This document shows, in pieces, positions 14,007-14,486 of a stretch of 14,486 nt of DNA. Positions within the stretch are counted from its first letter, which is position 1, and each line of letters opens with the position of its first letter. The notes under the pieces were generated by a model. The model saw nothing but the letters and a program-made list of their open reading frames with translations. It was not told the DNA's origin and searched no databases. This stretch comes from Candidatus Cloacimonadota bacterium. GTDB taxonomy: Bacteria; Cloacimonadota; Cloacimonadia; JGIOTU-2. The position numbers were made by a program, and so were the translations under genes. The stretch covers positions 1-14,486 of the forward strand of contig JAGGUR010000148.1 of assembly GCA_021158425.1 (NCBI GenBank), in the 5' to 3' direction.

Positions 14007-14486
14007 TTAAGTCATACCGCCATCAACTACAATAACTTGTCCAGTTATATAATTTGAATCTTCACAACATAAAAACAGTGCCAGATTTGCTACATCTTTT
14101 TTGGTACCAAATCTTTTTAAAGGGATATTTTTAAGATAATTTTCTTGAATATTTTCTGGGAGTTTATCCGTCATTTCTGTTTTTATAAACCCAGGAGCAA
14201 TTGCATTTACATTGATATTTCTTGCAGCCAATTCTTTTGCAATTGATTTTGTAAATGCAATTATACCACCTTTTGAAGCAGCATAATTGGCTTGCCCGGC
14301 ATTGCCAACAATTCCTATAACAGAAGCAATATTTAGAATCTTTCCTTTTCTTTGACGCATCATAACTTTTGATACCTTTTGCGTGCATAGGAATGTGCCT
14401 GTCAAGTTTACTCTGATAACATTTTCCCAGTCTTCAAGATTCATTCTCATCAATAACTTATCTTTTGTTATGCCAGCATTGTTAAC
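14007..14486 (-). CDS. fabG: 3-oxoacyl-[acyl-carrier-protein] reductase, 5' end outside the window
   Basis: The last 159 residues of a short-chain dehydrogenase that reduces 3-oxoacyl-ACP with NADPH. At the window edge the frame reads VNNAG, the family's NNAG motif, so about 85 N-terminal residues including the cofactor-binding glycine motif lie beyond it. Visible are the catalytic serine in [20 protein letters not shown] with catalytic Tyr and Lys, [16 protein letters not shown] after it and the usual end [14 protein letters not shown]. Followed after 54 bases by acpP; FabG rather than another reductase is supported by this context. A start within the window near 14453 is not real. Confidence 0.95.
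   Translation of the reverse strand, partial: VNNAGITKDKLLMRMNLEDWENVIRVNLTGTFLCTQKVSKVMMRQRKGKILNIASVIGIVGNAGQANYAASKGGIIAFTKSIAKELAARNINVNAIAPGFIKTEMTDKLPENIQENYLKNIPLKRFGTKKDVANLALFLCCEDSNYITGQVIVVDGGMT

Noticed and set aside
1..14486. CRISPR array, prophage or integron
   Set aside because: No regularly spaced direct repeats, no cas, phage structural or integrase genes; the repeats seen are palindromic and scattered.

Overview
The window is AT-rich, densely coded bacterial DNA in two blocks that face each other. Gene content (YicC, RNase R, a fabG-acpP-fabF-rnc cluster, a membrane protein joining a von Willebrand A domain to an amidotransferase-like fold) and the many palindromic repeats suggest a Gram-negative of the wider Bacteroidetes/FCB type or a related uncultured phylum. 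That placement is inference from style, not from a marker gene, and is uncertain.

Plus strand, 58-3726: an overlapping operon of yicC (endoribonuclease family), a two-helix membrane protein with a possible PH-like tail, and rnr (RNase R), followed by a 37-codon fragment resembling the start of a DUF2007 protein. RNase R carries an extra segment of about 27 residues encoded by a palindromic repeat inserted in frame (2556-2633).

Minus strand, 14486 down to 3798: fabG (cut by the window edge), acpP, fabF and rnc form the familiar fatty-acid/RNase III cluster. It continues with almost no gaps into a 678-residue VWA membrane protein, a flavin-reductase-fold protein and a 1090-residue single-chain restriction-modification enzyme: 2-base gap, 4-base overlap, 1-base gap. 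So a restriction enzyme sits at the end of a housekeeping transcription unit and appears translationally coupled to it. Beyond it lie a gamma-carbonic-anhydrase-family protein, an AhpD-like CxxC protein and a small unrecognised helical protein. These three are separated by repeats rather than tightly packed.

The most unusual property is the load of structured repeats. They include a 220-bp MITE-like element with 22-bp terminal inverted repeats (4513-4732), a 140-bp cloverleaf-like palindrome (5301-5440), three diverged copies of a GC-rich hairpin repeat with ends CAGTCTYGGC and GACGGAAA (4073-4104, 4548-4589, 12130-12190), a nested palindrome between acpP and fabF, and the element inside rnr. 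One copy encodes the last residues and stop codon of the AhpD-like gene and another is nested inside the 220-bp element. No tRNA, rRNA, CRISPR array, transposase or phage gene was seen. The 71 bases between the two convergent blocks (3727-3797) show no clear terminator hairpin.
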